Positions 1 through 8,859 of a stretch of DNA of 64,000 nucleotides are shown one piece after another (the stretch's first letter is position 1; every line of letters begins with the position of its first letter). The stretch is from an uncultured Flavobacteriaceae bacterium. Its GTDB lineage: Bacteria > Bacteroidota > Bacteroidia > Flavobacteriales > Flavobacteriaceae. The notes beneath the pieces are model-generated. The model was not told the DNA's origin and did no database searches. It saw only the letters and a program-made list of their open reading frames with translations. The stretch lies in NCBI GenBank assembly GCA_947501845.1, contig CANMXP010000011.1, forward strand, positions 62,001 through 126,000, written 5' to 3'. A program made the translations under genes and the position numbers.

Positions 1-1008
1 TTTTATTTTATTGATAATAGTTTCAGGTAAAATACTTCGGGTAACCTCTTTATAATTATCAGGATATTTATTTCCGTAAACCGAAGTCGGGATTTTAGGA
101 AACTGTTTTCGATCTGATAACAATGCGTATGCTTTAGGTTGATTAAAGGGTGTAAACCCAGCATAAGGATGAGTAACTCCCCAAATGGTAATTGTCTTAA
201 TTCCTAGCATAGCGGCAATATGCCCATTGCCAGAGTCCATAGAAAGCATAATATCTAGATGAGAAATAACATCCAACTCTTCATCTAACGACAATTTTCC
301 AGCTATGTTTATTACATTATCAAACTCACGTTCAAAGTCATTTAAAATTTCTATTTCTTTTTTACCCCCACCAAATAAAACAACTTGGTAATCCCTAGAA
401 AGTATTTCAATAACCTCTTTCATTAAGTCCAAAGGGTACATTTTACTTTCATGGGCTGCAAATGGGGCCACACCGATTTTCATCTTGGGGCTCCCTTTTA
501 ATAAATCTTGGCATTTTTTTGATAAAGTCGTTTTTTTAGGAAACTTTGGGTTTGATAAATCTATTTTAAACCCAAGTTTTTCAAATACATCAGCGTAACG
601 TTGATGGGTGTTTTTTAATGGTTTAAAAACCTTGCCTAAGACTAAGGCTTTTTTCTCTTTCCTACCTTTATCAATCTGAATAAAAGATTTACCAACTAAA
701 AATAACTTTAAAATATTACTGCGAAGTACATTATGTAAATCGGCAATTACCTCAATGTCCAGGCCTTTGAACTCTTTTGAAAGTTTATACAGCCCAAAAA
801 CACCTTTATGCCTTCCCTTTATCTCTGCTGGAAAGACAGAAACATTTGATAAGTCCTTAAAAAATGGTTCAAAAAATTTACGTGTTAAAACTGTAATCTT
901 AACATGTGGGTGTTGCTGCGATAAAGCCCTCAAAACAGGAACCGTCATAGCGACATCACCCATTGCAGAAAGGCGAATTACTAAAATATGTTTTGGTTGT
1001 TTTGGCAT
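1..1008 (-). CDS. Glycosyltransferase family 9 (heptosyltransferase-like), C-terminus cut by window edge
   Basis: The reading frame starts at the ATG at 1008 and stays open for 336 codons to the left edge, so the stop lies just outside. The N-terminus carries the family signature HILVIRLSAMGDV. The C-terminal half has the sugar-nucleotide site pattern MDSGNGHIAAMLGIKTI followed by WGVTHPYAGF. GT9 enzymes transfer heptose or related sugars from ADP- or UDP-sugars in lipopolysaccharide core assembly on the cytoplasmic side of the inner membrane. About 340 residues is usual for the family, so only a few residues are missing. It lies directly upstream of a DUF4254 gene on the same strand, a common Bacteroidota pairing. 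The exact sugar cannot be read from sequence. Confidence 0.88.
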   Translation of the reverse strand, partial: MPKQPKHILVIRLSAMGDVAMTVPVLRALSQQHPHVKITVLTRKFFEPFFKDLSNVSVFPAEIKGRHKGVFGLYKLSKEFKGLDIEVIADLHNVLRSNILKLFLVGKSFIQIDKGRKEKKALVLGKVFKPLKNTHQRYADVFEKLGFKIDLSNPKFPKKTTLSKKCQDLLKGSPKMKIGVAPFAAHESKMYPLDLMKEVIEILSRDYQVVLFGGGKKEIEILNDFEREFDNVINIAGKLSLDEELDVISHLDIMLSMDSGNGHIAAMLGIKTITIWGVTHPYAGFTPFNQPKAYALLSDRKQFPKIPTSVYGNKYPDNYKEVTRSILPETIINKIK

Positions 1009-1024
1009 CTCAACTTAAAGTGAG

Positions 1025-1044
1025 ATTCCTGCAAAAGCGGGAAT
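1025..1044. repeat. REP-like short hairpin, copy 1
   Basis: ATTCCTGC and GCGGGAAT form an 8-bp stem (one G-T pair) around AAAA, between the GT9 start and the DUF4254 stop. A closely similar palindrome is at 34615-34632. Two copies in unrelated intergenic spots suggest a dispersed REP-like repeat rather than a gene-specific terminator. Confidence 0.5.
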
Positions 1045-1045
1045 T

Positions 1046-1651
1046 TTATTTTTGAGAACGCAATACAGGATTAAGCTCATCATCATTGTACATTTTCATT
1101 TGCTTATAAACTTTCATGTACTTATCTCCGTTTTCAATATCGTTAAGTAATGTATCAATCGCTGTAGATAAGTCTACACGTTGTTCCAATAAAATATCTA
1201 ATTTTTTCTGACATGCATCTCTATGAGCATCAGAAGCATCTGTTCTTGTGGCTTCTTCATTCATATGATAAATTTTCAATGCTAAAATAGATAATCTATC
1301 AACGCCCCAAGCTGGACTTTCTGTATTAATAGTCGCATCTGCTTTAGCTTCAACATCATTATATTTTTCAAGAAAATAGCTGTCAATATATTCAACCATA
1401 TCCGTTCTGTCCTGATTTGAAGCATCAATTTGGCGCTTCAACGTTAAAGCCGCAACAGGGTCTATTTGAGGATCTCTAATAATATCTTCATAATGCCACT
1501 GTACTGTATCAATCCAGCATTTCCTATATAATAAATGTTCTAATAAATTACTCTTATCGTAGGCATTCTCAAATGATTGATCTACCGTATTGATTATATG
1601 ATATTTTTCAATTACTTCTTGAAATATTTTGTTAGCTTTTTCTGTAAACAT
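1046..1651 (-). CDS. DUF4254 family protein
   Basis: The 201-residue soluble protein matches DUF4254 in length and in its conserved core: LLYRKCWIDTVQWHYEDIIRD, IDPVAALTLKRQID and NQDRTDMVEYID. It is predicted all-helical and lacks a signal peptide or membrane segment. The biochemical function of the family is not known to me. It lies 37 bp upstream of the GT9 gene on the same strand, and this association recurs in Bacteroidota, which hints at a cell-envelope role. A -7 box lies 21 bp before the start codon. The family call is firm; the function is open. Confidence 0.85.
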   Translation of the reverse strand: MFTEKANKIFQEVIEKYHIINTVDQSFENAYDKSNLLEHLLYRKCWIDTVQWHYEDIIRDPQIDPVAALTLKRQIDASNQDRTDMVEYIDSYFLEKYNDVEAKADATINTESPAWGVDRLSILALKIYHMNEEATRTDASDAHRDACQKKLDILLEQRVDLSTAIDTLLNDIENGDKYMKVYKQMKMYNDDELNPVLRSQK

Positions 1652-1671
1652 GTTATCTATATTTTAAAGTG

Positions 1672-1679
1672 CAAACCTA
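1672..1679 (-). promoter_or_regulatory. Bacteroidota -7 promoter box for DUF4254-GT9
   Basis: On the minus strand the sequence reads TAGGTTTG, a full match to the TAnnTTTG consensus, 20 bp before the ATG at 1651. No convincing TTTG -33 element was found at the usual distance. Confidence 0.5.
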
Positions 1680-1814
1680 CGAAAATTATATAGAATACGT
1701 ATTTCTTTCAGTTAATGTGGATTCACAGTTTTTATTACATTAAAATAAATACGATAACGTAAATATACTTCATATTTAATTAACTTTACTACTACAAAAA
1801 AGACATAAAACGCC

Positions 1815-2474
1815 ATGCATATTCATAACATTTCTAAAGAAAATTCCATATTAAACACCTTCATTTCTGAAATTAGAAACATTAATATTCAAAAAGATAG
1901 TATGCGTTTTCGAAGGAATATTGAGCGCATAGGCGAAATATTAGGCTACGAAATGAGTAAATCTCTAAACTATGTTACTTCGACCATTAAAACACCTCTA
2001 GGAAATTGTGATATTGATTTGCCTAATAATGATATTGTATTATGCTCTATTTTAAGAGCTGGCGTCCCACTACATAATGGATTACTTAACTATTTTGACA
2101 CTGCTGAAAATGCCTTTATTTCAGCTTATAGGCATCATAAACATGACCCTGAAAGCTTTGAAATTATTGTAGAATATTTAGCATGCCCAAACTTAGAAAA
2201 TAAAACACTCATTCTTGCAGATCCTATGCTAGCAACAGGACAATCTATGGTAGCTACTTTTGAAGCTCTTAAACCATTTGGCATACCTAAAGAAATACAT
2301 TTAATTAGTGTTATAGGGGCTCAAGAAGGTGTTGATTTTGTTGAAAGCAATTTTGACAACAAAACACATTTGTGGATTGCAACCATTGATGACAAACTAA
2401 ATGACAAAGGTTATATTATTCCAGGACTAGGAGATGCTGGTGATTTGGCTTTTGGAAAAAAACTACAGCAATAA
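1815..2474 (+). CDS. upp: Uracil phosphoribosyltransferase
   Basis: Converts uracil and PRPP to UMP in pyrimidine salvage in the cytoplasm. The 219-residue protein has the PRPP-binding loop DPMLATGQS at about 136-144, LCSILRAGVPLHNG at about 76-89, and the C-terminal GLGDAGDLAFG uracil-site region. The start at ATG 1815 gives the expected MHIHNIS N-terminus. It is transcribed alone and its end overlaps the convergent membrane-protein gene by 12 bp. No terminator hairpin is evident at the convergence. Confidence 0.95.
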   Translation: MHIHNISKENSILNTFISEIRNINIQKDSMRFRRNIERIGEILGYEMSKSLNYVTSTIKTPLGNCDIDLPNNDIVLCSILRAGVPLHNGLLNYFDTAENAFISAYRHHKHDPESFEIIVEYLACPNLENKTLILADPMLATGQSMVATFEALKPFGIPKEIHLISVIGAQEGVDFVESNFDNKTHLWIATIDDKLNDKGYIIPGLGDAGDLAFGKKLQQ

Positions 2475-3389
2475 GGCTATAAACGGAATAATAATAATTA
2501 AAGAAAGAAAGACTTCTTTAAACCACTTCTCTTGAATAATCTCAATGTAATTTGATATAATTACAGTTAAAGGAGCAAACATAAATAAAAATTCACTCCC
2601 ATTTTTTTTAGGCGCCTGAAGCATTATCAAAAATGCAATTATAGCCATAACAATAATAATTTTGAAAGAGGCTCTAAATGCTTTTTTCTTCTTTTTTATG
2701 TTTTGCGAATAAAAAATAGATGACCAAATCCCGAAAGATAATAGTAAGGTAATAGCAACTAAATATTTTACAGAATTATAGTTACTAAAATCGTAACTAA
2801 TCCCCGGTGTTATATCAAATATTCCGAAAAAATCATCATATATAATTACCGAGACACTTATTGAGATCACAAAAACACTAGCGATTCCCATAAACGGGAT
2901 AATCCAATTTCCTAATTTATTGTTATCTGTATATAAAATTAGGGAAACTAATATTAAAGCAAAAAACAGAATAGCCCAAAAATAAAATAAGGCAGCAATA
3001 GCTATCCAAAATGCAGCATCAAACAATTTTTTTGTTACATCTTTTTGAGACCGCAAACTCATTATCCTTCTTAAGCCTAGTAAAATAAAAAAGTTTGAAA
3101 AAATGACATTAGTATTACTGGTCGTGTGAACAATTAATAATAAGAACAGACTAAATAATAAAATTTCATAGTTATTCTTCGTTGTTAAATTATTCTTGCT
3201 AACAATAAAGTTTAAAAGTAAAATAGATATGTAACTAACAAAAAGTAATACGATTTGCTTTAATACAAACATCCACGTTATTGGTTCATTTACCAAGCCC
3301 ACTCTAGCCATTATAAAAGCTAAAAGCGTAATAAAAAAAACAATGATGAAATTTATTGATTTAGATTTACTAAAAATGCTTGTTATCAT
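2463..3389 (-). CDS. DUF6427-like polytopic membrane protein
   Basis: The 308-residue protein is almost entirely hydrophobic, with about eight to nine predicted membrane segments, the first at about 12-32 after MITSIFSKSKSIN. It has no recognisable catalytic motif. In Flavobacteriaceae a protein of this size and topology sits beside upp and the small DUF6341-like gene, which is the basis for the DUF6427 call. Its stop codon lies inside the 3' end of the convergent upp gene. Function is unknown; the family name is from memory of context and composition. Confidence 0.65.
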   Translation of the reverse strand: MITSIFSKSKSINFIIVFFITLLAFIMARVGLVNEPITWMFVLKQIVLLFVSYISILLLNFIVSKNNLTTKNNYEILLFSLFLLLIVHTTSNTNVIFSNFFILLGLRRIMSLRSQKDVTKKLFDAAFWIAIAALFYFWAILFFALILVSLILYTDNNKLGNWIIPFMGIASVFVISISVSVIIYDDFFGIFDITPGISYDFSNYNSVKYLVAITLLLSFGIWSSIFYSQNIKKKKKAFRASFKIIIVMAIIAFLIMLQAPKKNGSEFLFMFAPLTVIISNYIEIIQEKWFKEVFLSLIIIIPFIALLL

Positions 3390-3459
3390 TAACTCTTTTT
3401 GTATTTTTGCTCCGTAAATATACTAACTATAAATGGTTAGAAAACAATAATTAAAACAC

Positions 3460-3687
3460 ATGAAAGATTTCTTTTACGCTATACAGGATTTATTTGTTGA
3501 TGTTCTTTTTGCACCATATGACGCTTTAAGAGCTCTCGAGCTAGAAAACTGGTTTGCAGCAAATACTATTTCATGGATTTTTCTTGCTATAGGTTTTGTT
3601 GCTACAGCTTATTGGATGAAGCAACTTAAAATATTTAACGATAATAACGAAGAAGACAAAAGTGTTTCTTCGCATTCGTTCCTATAA
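3460..3687 (+). CDS. DUF6341-like small membrane protein
   Basis: A 75-residue protein with an amphipathic N-terminal helix (MKDFFYAIQDLFVDVLFAPYD), one membrane segment at about 38-54, and a charged tail with FNDNNEEDKS. This layout is strongly conserved in Flavobacteriaceae next to upp and purD, where it is often mis-named as a uracil phosphoribosyltransferase. It is divergent from the preceding membrane protein, and its last 6 bp overlap the end of purD on the other strand. Function is unknown, presumably inner-membrane. Confidence 0.75.
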   Translation: MKDFFYAIQDLFVDVLFAPYDALRALELENWFAANTISWIFLAIGFVATAYWMKQLKIFNDNNEEDKSVSSHSFL

Positions 3688-4953
3688 ATCGAATCCTATA
3701 TCCTTACGATAATTCATCTTATCAAAATGTAATTTTTCTATATTTTGATAAGATTTTTTTATGGCTTCTTGGTAAGTATCGCCATACGATGTAATAGCCA
3801 TAACACGACCACCGGAAGTCATTACTTTCCCTTCATTTAATGTCGCACCCGCATGAAAAGGTATAGAATCTTGAATGTTTTCTATTCCAGTAATTTCTTT
3901 TCCTTTTTCATAAGCCTCAGGATATCCCCCAGACACTAACATGATAGTTGTCGCAGCACGTTCATCAATATCAATATCAATTTTATCTAATGTCCCCTTA
4001 GACATGGCCTCAAGTATTTCTACAAGGTCATTTTTTAACCTAGGAAACACGACTTCAGTTTCTGGGTCTCCCATACGAACATTGTATTCTATCACTTTGG
4101 GATCGTCTCCAACTTTAATAAGTCCAATAAACACAAATCCTATATAAGGTAAATTATCTTTTTTAAAACCTTCAATTGTAGGTTTTACGATGCACTCTTC
4201 TATTTTATTAAGGAATTCATCAGTAGCAAAAGGTACTGGTGAAATAGCTCCCATACCACCTGTATTTAACCCGGTATCTCCCTCTCCTATACGCTTATAA
4301 TCCTTTGCCGTTGGTAAAATTTTATAGTTCGTGCCATCCGTTAATACAAAACAGCTTAATTCTATACCGTCTAAAAACTCTTCAATAACGACCTTAGTAC
4401 TTGCTTCACCAAATTTGGCATCAACAAGCATACTTTTTAATTCAGCCTTAGCTTCCTCTAAATCATTTAAAATAACAACACCTTTACCAGCGGCCAATCC
4501 ATCAGCTTTTAGAACGTAAGGTGCTTTTAAAGTTTCTAAAAAAGCATAACCTTTTTCTACAGTTTCTTTTGTAAAACTCTCATATGCTGCGGTCGGAATA
4601 TGGTGCCGGTATAAAAATTCTTTAGCGAACTCCTTACTTCCTTCTAATTCTGCTGCTACTTTTTGAGGTCCAATAACAGACACATGCTTAATAGCATTAT
4701 CGTTTAAAAAATAATCATGAATACCATTAACCAGTGGATCTTCAGGACCAACAACAACCATATCAATACCTTCATTTAAAACAAGTTCTTTAATCGCATC
4801 AAAATCATTCACCCCAATATTGACATTCGTAGCAATCTCAGCTGTTCCAGAATTTCCTGGAGCAACAAATAATTGCTTGCATTTTGTACTTTGAGCAATT
4901 TTCCAGGCAAATGTATGTTCTCTTCCTCCAGAACCAAGAATTAAAATATTCAT
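3682..4953 (-). CDS. purD: Phosphoribosylamine-glycine ligase
   Basis: Joins 5-phosphoribosylamine and glycine using ATP to give GAR, the second step of purine synthesis. The 423-residue protein begins MNILILGSGGREH, the PurD N-terminal signature. It has the ATP-grasp element LKADGLAAGKGVV at about 148-160 and the metal/ATP segment YNVRMGDPETEVVFPRL near 290-305. Length is typical. It is monocistronic, 60 bp downstream of a structured element that may be an RNA gene or a leader. Confidence 0.96.
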   Translation of the reverse strand: MNILILGSGGREHTFAWKIAQSTKCKQLFVAPGNSGTAEIATNVNIGVNDFDAIKELVLNEGIDMVVVGPEDPLVNGIHDYFLNDNAIKHVSVIGPQKVAAELEGSKEFAKEFLYRHHIPTAAYESFTKETVEKGYAFLETLKAPYVLKADGLAAGKGVVILNDLEEAKAELKSMLVDAKFGEASTKVVIEEFLDGIELSCFVLTDGTNYKILPTAKDYKRIGEGDTGLNTGGMGAISPVPFATDEFLNKIEECIVKPTIEGFKKDNLPYIGFVFIGLIKVGDDPKVIEYNVRMGDPETEVVFPRLKNDLVEILEAMSKGTLDKIDIDIDERAATTIMLVSGGYPEAYEKGKEITGIENIQDSIPFHAGATLNEGKVMTSGGRVMAITSYGDTYQEAIKKSYQNIEKLHFDKMNYRKDIGFDL

Positions 4954-5013
4954 ATTATCTTATTTTTTTAGATTCCTAATTATTAGGAATAACTATTCTT
5001 TTTTTAAGGGTTT

Positions 5014-5138
5014 CTAAAAAGTGTTAGCCTGAATGAGTCCTGTTGAGGACAAACGACTGTGATAGTCTGTTTAATTTAAACAGGTTCTCACATTGCACTT
5101 TTGGTGCGCTTCAGAATAACAACTTATAAACTTTTTAG
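5014..5138 (-). ncRNA. Candidate structured RNA upstream of purD
   Basis: In the 332-bp gap between purD and the CapK-like gene, CTAAAAAGT (5014-5022) pairs with ACTTTTTAG (5130-5138). A second stem pairs CTGAA with TTCAG. Inside are four short hairpins: GTCC/GGAC, GACT/AGTC, CTGTTTA/TAAACAG and GCAC/GTGC. On the minus strand a TTG is followed 20 bp later by TATCTCTA, a weak promoter ending at the outer stem, so that strand is preferred. Size and place suggest a small RNA such as a flavobacterial 6S-like RNA, but I cannot confirm the family. A mobile palindrome is the main alternative. The rest of the gap shows nothing recognisable. Confidence 0.4.
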
Positions 5139-5285
5139 AGATAACCTCGTCATTTTTAAAATGCAAAAATAATGGCTTTTTAGGTTTAGCCATGAATTCA
5201 TCTATGTTTTTTTCTTATAATCATAACAAAAAACAGGATTTATCTTTAGTTTTGTTTTTCAGGTATTAACAAATAGCGTTTTCTA

Positions 5286-6605
5286 TTGAATCTATTCAAT
5301 CTTTCTTTAAAAATTAAAGGGTTTCCTATACGAGAAGCAAAACTGGCTTTAAAAGAAATTCAAAAGAAAAATGATGCGGAATTTAATATCTATCTTGAGA
5401 CTAAAAAGCAGGATATTGTTGCTTATCATTTAAAGCATAATTCGTTTTATAAATCCTTTGGAAAAAACGCAAACCCACAAGACTGGAATACCGTTCCAGT
5501 TATGACGAAAAAAGATTTACAAAACCCACTAGAAACACTCTTATCTGATGGTTTTTCACTAAAAAACATCTATGTCGACAAAACATCTGGAGCATCGGGA
5601 CAGCCATTCGTTTTTTCTAAAGATAAATTTACTCATGCTTTAACATGGAGTGTTATCATGGATAGGTTTTCTTGGTTTAATCTTAATTTTAATACTACAA
5701 AACAGGCTCGGTTTTATGGAATTCCTCTGGATAAAAAAGGGTATTATACTGAAAAACTAAAAGATTTTATTAGTAATAGGTATCGATTTAATGTGTTTGA
5801 TTTAAGTGATCATGCTCTCGAAAATTGGTTAGCCGATTTTAAAAAGAAGCCTTTTGCATACCTAAATGGCTATACGAGTCCTATTGTTCAATTTGCGAAA
5901 TATCTTCAACATAGAAATATTATACTTAAAACGGTTTGCCCTACTTTAAAAGCTTGTGTTGTGACTTCCGAAATGCTTTTTGAAAATGACAAGCAGCTTA
6001 TGGAAAAATGGTTAGGAGTACCTGTGATTAATGAATATGGTGCTTCAGAATTAGATCTGATTGCTTTTGAAAATATAAAAGGTGAATGGGTTGCTAATAG
6101 TGAAACACTATTTATAGAAGTTTTAGACGAAAACAATCATGTGTTGCCTTATGGCCAAGAAGGACGTTTAGTGATTACTTCTTTATATAATAGAGCGCAA
6201 CCATTCATAAGATATGATATTGGAGATATAGGCATTCTTTCAAAAAAAAGCACGCCCCATAAACCTATCTTGGAAAAATTAACGGGTAGAACAAACGACA
6301 TGGCCATATTGCCTAGTGGTAAAAAAGCGGCAGGATTAACATTTTATTATATTACAAAAAGTATTATCGAAAATGATAGCAGTGTTAAAGAGTTTATTAT
6401 TGAACAGTTAAAACTTGATACGTTTAAAATTCACTATGTTAGTGAAAAAAATCTTTCTTCGGCCAAAATACAAATGGTGAAAAATGAAATGGAAAACTAT
6501 CTTGAGAAAGGGCTTACCATTCTATTTGAAAGAGAAACTAAATTGAAACGTTCAAAAAGTGGTAAATTGAAACAGTTTTCATCATTAATAAACCCAAACA
6601 AATGA
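5286..6605 (+). CDS. CapK/PaaK-type adenylate-forming ligase of polysaccharide locus
   Basis: A 439-residue member of the phenylacetate-CoA ligase-like (CapK) branch of the adenylate-forming superfamily. Visible motifs are the ATP loop KTSGASGQPF at about 99-108, NEYGASE at 249-255, RYDIGD at 309-314 and LTGRTND at 332-338. CapK-type proteins occur in capsule loci, where they are thought to activate an acid for transfer to the glycan; the substrate is unknown. The frame is closed by TAG at 5274 and holds no early ATG, so the start is probably TTG at 5286. It overlaps wecB by 4 bp and heads a three-gene operon. Confidence 0.8.
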   Translation: MNLFNLSLKIKGFPIREAKLALKEIQKKNDAEFNIYLETKKQDIVAYHLKHNSFYKSFGKNANPQDWNTVPVMTKKDLQNPLETLLSDGFSLKNIYVDKTSGASGQPFVFSKDKFTHALTWSVIMDRFSWFNLNFNTTKQARFYGIPLDKKGYYTEKLKDFISNRYRFNVFDLSDHALENWLADFKKKPFAYLNGYTSPIVQFAKYLQHRNIILKTVCPTLKACVVTSEMLFENDKQLMEKWLGVPVINEYGASELDLIAFENIKGEWVANSETLFIEVLDENNHVLPYGQEGRLVITSLYNRAQPFIRYDIGDIGILSKKSTPHKPILEKLTGRTNDMAILPSGKKAAGLTFYYITKSIIENDSSVKEFIIEQLKLDTFKIHYVSEKNLSSAKIQMVKNEMENYLEKGLTILFERETKLKRSKSGKLKQFSSLINPNK

Positions 6606-7696
6606 ATATAACTATAGTTGCTGGTGCCAGACCTAACTTTATGAAAATCGCACCTATTATTGAAGCCATTCAGAATAAAAAAAAGGAAGGTATTAATATT
6701 AATTACAGACTTGTACACACTGGACAACACTATGATAAAAACTTAAGTGATACTTTTTTTGAAGAATTAAACATTCCTTTCCCAGACACTAACCTCAACG
6801 TTAAAAGTGGTACCCAAGCAGAACAAACTGCTGCAATTATGATTGGTTTTGAAAAGGAACTGGAACAAAACCCATGTGATTTGGTGATGGTAGTTGGTGA
6901 TGTTACCTCTACAATGGCTTGTACCATTGTAGCTAAAAAGGCCCGTATAAAAGTAGCCCACGTTGAAGCAGGCATTCGTTCTGGTGACATGAAAATGCCT
7001 GAAGAAATTAATAGAATTGTAACCGATAGTTTAACCGATTATTTTTTCACAACTTCAGTATATGCCAATGAAAATTTGATAAAACTCGGTACTCTAAAAT
7101 CGAATATCTTTTTTGTTGGCAATGTTATGATTGATACACTTTTAAAAAATGAAGGGCGGTTAAAAAAGCCTACGCTATGGAAGGATTTGGGTTTATCAGA
7201 TAAAGAGTATCTGGTTATGACACTTCATAGACCTAGTAATGTAGATGAAGAAGATCTTTTAAAAAAATTGGTCGCTCAAATTGTAACGTTAGGAGAAGAT
7301 TACCCCATAATTTTCCCTGTACATCCACGAACTAAAAAACTTTTAAGTGGTTTAAATTTAAATTTTAAAAACCTCCATTATGTTAATCCGTTAGGCTACT
7401 TGGAATTTAATTATCTGGTAAAACACGCTTTTGCCGTATTAACTGATTCTGGTGGTATCACTGAAGAAACTACTGTTATGAATGTACCCTGTATTACACT
7501 TAGAGATTCTACGGAACGCCCTGAAACTTGTGATATAGGAACCAATATCTTAGTTGGAAATGATTCTGAAAAGATTGAAAATGCTTTCAAAACTTTACTT
7601 TCCCAATCTTGGAAACAAGGAACTATTCCAGAATTATGGGATGGGCATGCTGCTAAAAGAATTGTTAATCATTTGCAAGATCTTTATAAGTTATAA
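6602..7696 (+). CDS. wecB: UDP-N-acetylglucosamine 2-epimerase (non-hydrolysing)
   Basis: Interconverts UDP-GlcNAc and UDP-ManNAc for surface polysaccharide synthesis. The 364-residue protein shows GARPNFMKIAPI at 8-19, HTGQHYD at 39-45, HVEAGIRSGD near 120 and the UDP-binding stretch DSGGITEE in the C-terminal half, all typical of the non-hydrolysing class. The ATG overlaps the upstream CapK-like stop (ATGA), indicating translational coupling, and the stop overlaps the next ATG by one base. It is distinct from the hydrolysing LegG-like epimerase at 26946-28049. Confidence 0.92.
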   Translation: MNITIVAGARPNFMKIAPIIEAIQNKKKEGININYRLVHTGQHYDKNLSDTFFEELNIPFPDTNLNVKSGTQAEQTAAIMIGFEKELEQNPCDLVMVVGDVTSTMACTIVAKKARIKVAHVEAGIRSGDMKMPEEINRIVTDSLTDYFFTTSVYANENLIKLGTLKSNIFFVGNVMIDTLLKNEGRLKKPTLWKDLGLSDKEYLVMTLHRPSNVDEEDLLKKLVAQIVTLGEDYPIIFPVHPRTKKLLSGLNLNFKNLHYVNPLGYLEFNYLVKHAFAVLTDSGGITEETTVMNVPCITLRDSTERPETCDIGTNILVGNDSEKIENAFKTLLSQSWKQGTIPELWDGHAAKRIVNHLQDLYKL

Positions 7697-8859
7697 TGAA
7701 GAATATCCTCATCATAACCAATTATTTCCCCCCAGAAACAGGTGCTGCCTCAAACCGTATCTTTCATTTAGCTGAAGGGCTCCAAAAGCATCATTTTAAG
7801 GTGTCCGTCTTAACGCCTTTACCTAACTATCCTACAGGTAAGGTTTTTGAAGCATATAAAGGACGGTTTAAACATTCTTCCATAAAAAACAATATTGCCA
7901 TTCATCGTTTATGGATCTATGCAAGTAACTCAAAAAACAAGCTATTACGCTTAATAGCCATGCTGTCTTATAGCTTTAGTTTAACTTGGTTTTTTTTATG
8001 GAATAAAATTCCTAAAACTGTTATCATACAATCACCTCCATTACTGGTTGCTTTTACTTCAATGTTCTTTCTACGTTCGAAAAAACGAAAACTCATTTTA
8101 AATGTAAGTGATTTATGGCCCATTGCGGGATTGGAATTAGGCGCCTTTAAAAAGAATTTCAGCTATAAAATGCTTGAAAAAATTGAACGTTTTAATTATA
8201 AACATGCTAATCTCGTTTTAGGACAAAGCAATGAAATTTTAAGTCATGTGATATCTTTATTTCCAGAAAAGGATACTTTTTTATATCGTAATTATCCAGA
8301 TTTTGCAGCTCCAAAGATTTCTGAAAGAAACACTTCTAAAGAAAAGCTAAAAATAGTGTATGCTGGGCTGCTAGGTATTGCACAAGGCATTTACAAACTG
8401 TGCAAAGAACTAGACTATACTCATATTCAATTTCATATTTATGGTGCTGGTGCAGAACAAAACAAAATTCAAACTTTTATTTCTGAAAATCCAGAATTAG
8501 ATATTATATATCATGGAGAAGTATCAAGAGATAAACTGCATAAGATACTTGTGGAATATGATTTAACTATTATTCCATTACTAAACAGGATTTATGGGTC
8601 TGTACCCTCAAAAATATTTGAATATGCCCGCTTGGGGCTGCCTATCATTTATTTTGGTGGAGGGGAAGGTGAGCAAATTATACAAAAATACGGTTTAGGT
8701 TGGATAGCTAAATCTGGAGATTATAATAACTTAAATCATGTTATTTCTAAAATAAATCTATCAGAAATCCATATGAAACAAAGAGAAACTATTAAAGCGA
8801 TTGCTTTTAAGAATTTCGATTTCAATACTCAATTAAACCTTTTAAGAGAAAAAATTTAA
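7696..8859 (+). CDS. Glycosyltransferase family 4 (WbuB/WcaI-like)
   Basis: A 387-residue GT-B fold retaining glycosyltransferase. The N-terminus ITNYFPPETGAASNRIFHLAEGL and the following LTPLPNYPTGK match the WbuB/WcaI branch of GT4. The C-terminal donor domain has YAGLLGIAQGI and SVPSKIFEYARLGLPII. It probably adds one sugar to the lipid-linked repeat unit at the inner membrane. Its start overlaps the wecB stop by one base. It converges with the phosphoglycosyltransferase gene, overlapping by 4 bp. Donor and acceptor cannot be inferred. Confidence 0.85.
   Translation: MKNILIITNYFPPETGAASNRIFHLAEGLQKHHFKVSVLTPLPNYPTGKVFEAYKGRFKHSSIKNNIAIHRLWIYASNSKNKLLRLIAMLSYSFSLTWFFLWNKIPKTVIIQSPPLLVAFTSMFFLRSKKRKLILNVSDLWPIAGLELGAFKKNFSYKMLEKIERFNYKHANLVLGQSNEILSHVISLFPEKDTFLYRNYPDFAAPKISERNTSKEKLKIVYAGLLGIAQGIYKLCKELDYTHIQFHIYGAGAEQNKIQTFISENPELDIIYHGEVSRDKLHKILVEYDLTIIPLLNRIYGSVPSKIFEYARLGLPIIYFGGGEGEQIIQKYGLGWIAKSGDYNNLNHVISKINLSEIHMKQRETIKAIAFKNFDFNTQLNLLREKI

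Noticed and set aside
5014-5138. Integron attC site, because of paired GTTA and TAAC near the ends
   Set aside because: The GTTRRRY/RYYYAAC core sites are not both present, there is no integrase or cassette array, and internal hairpins are not attC-like.
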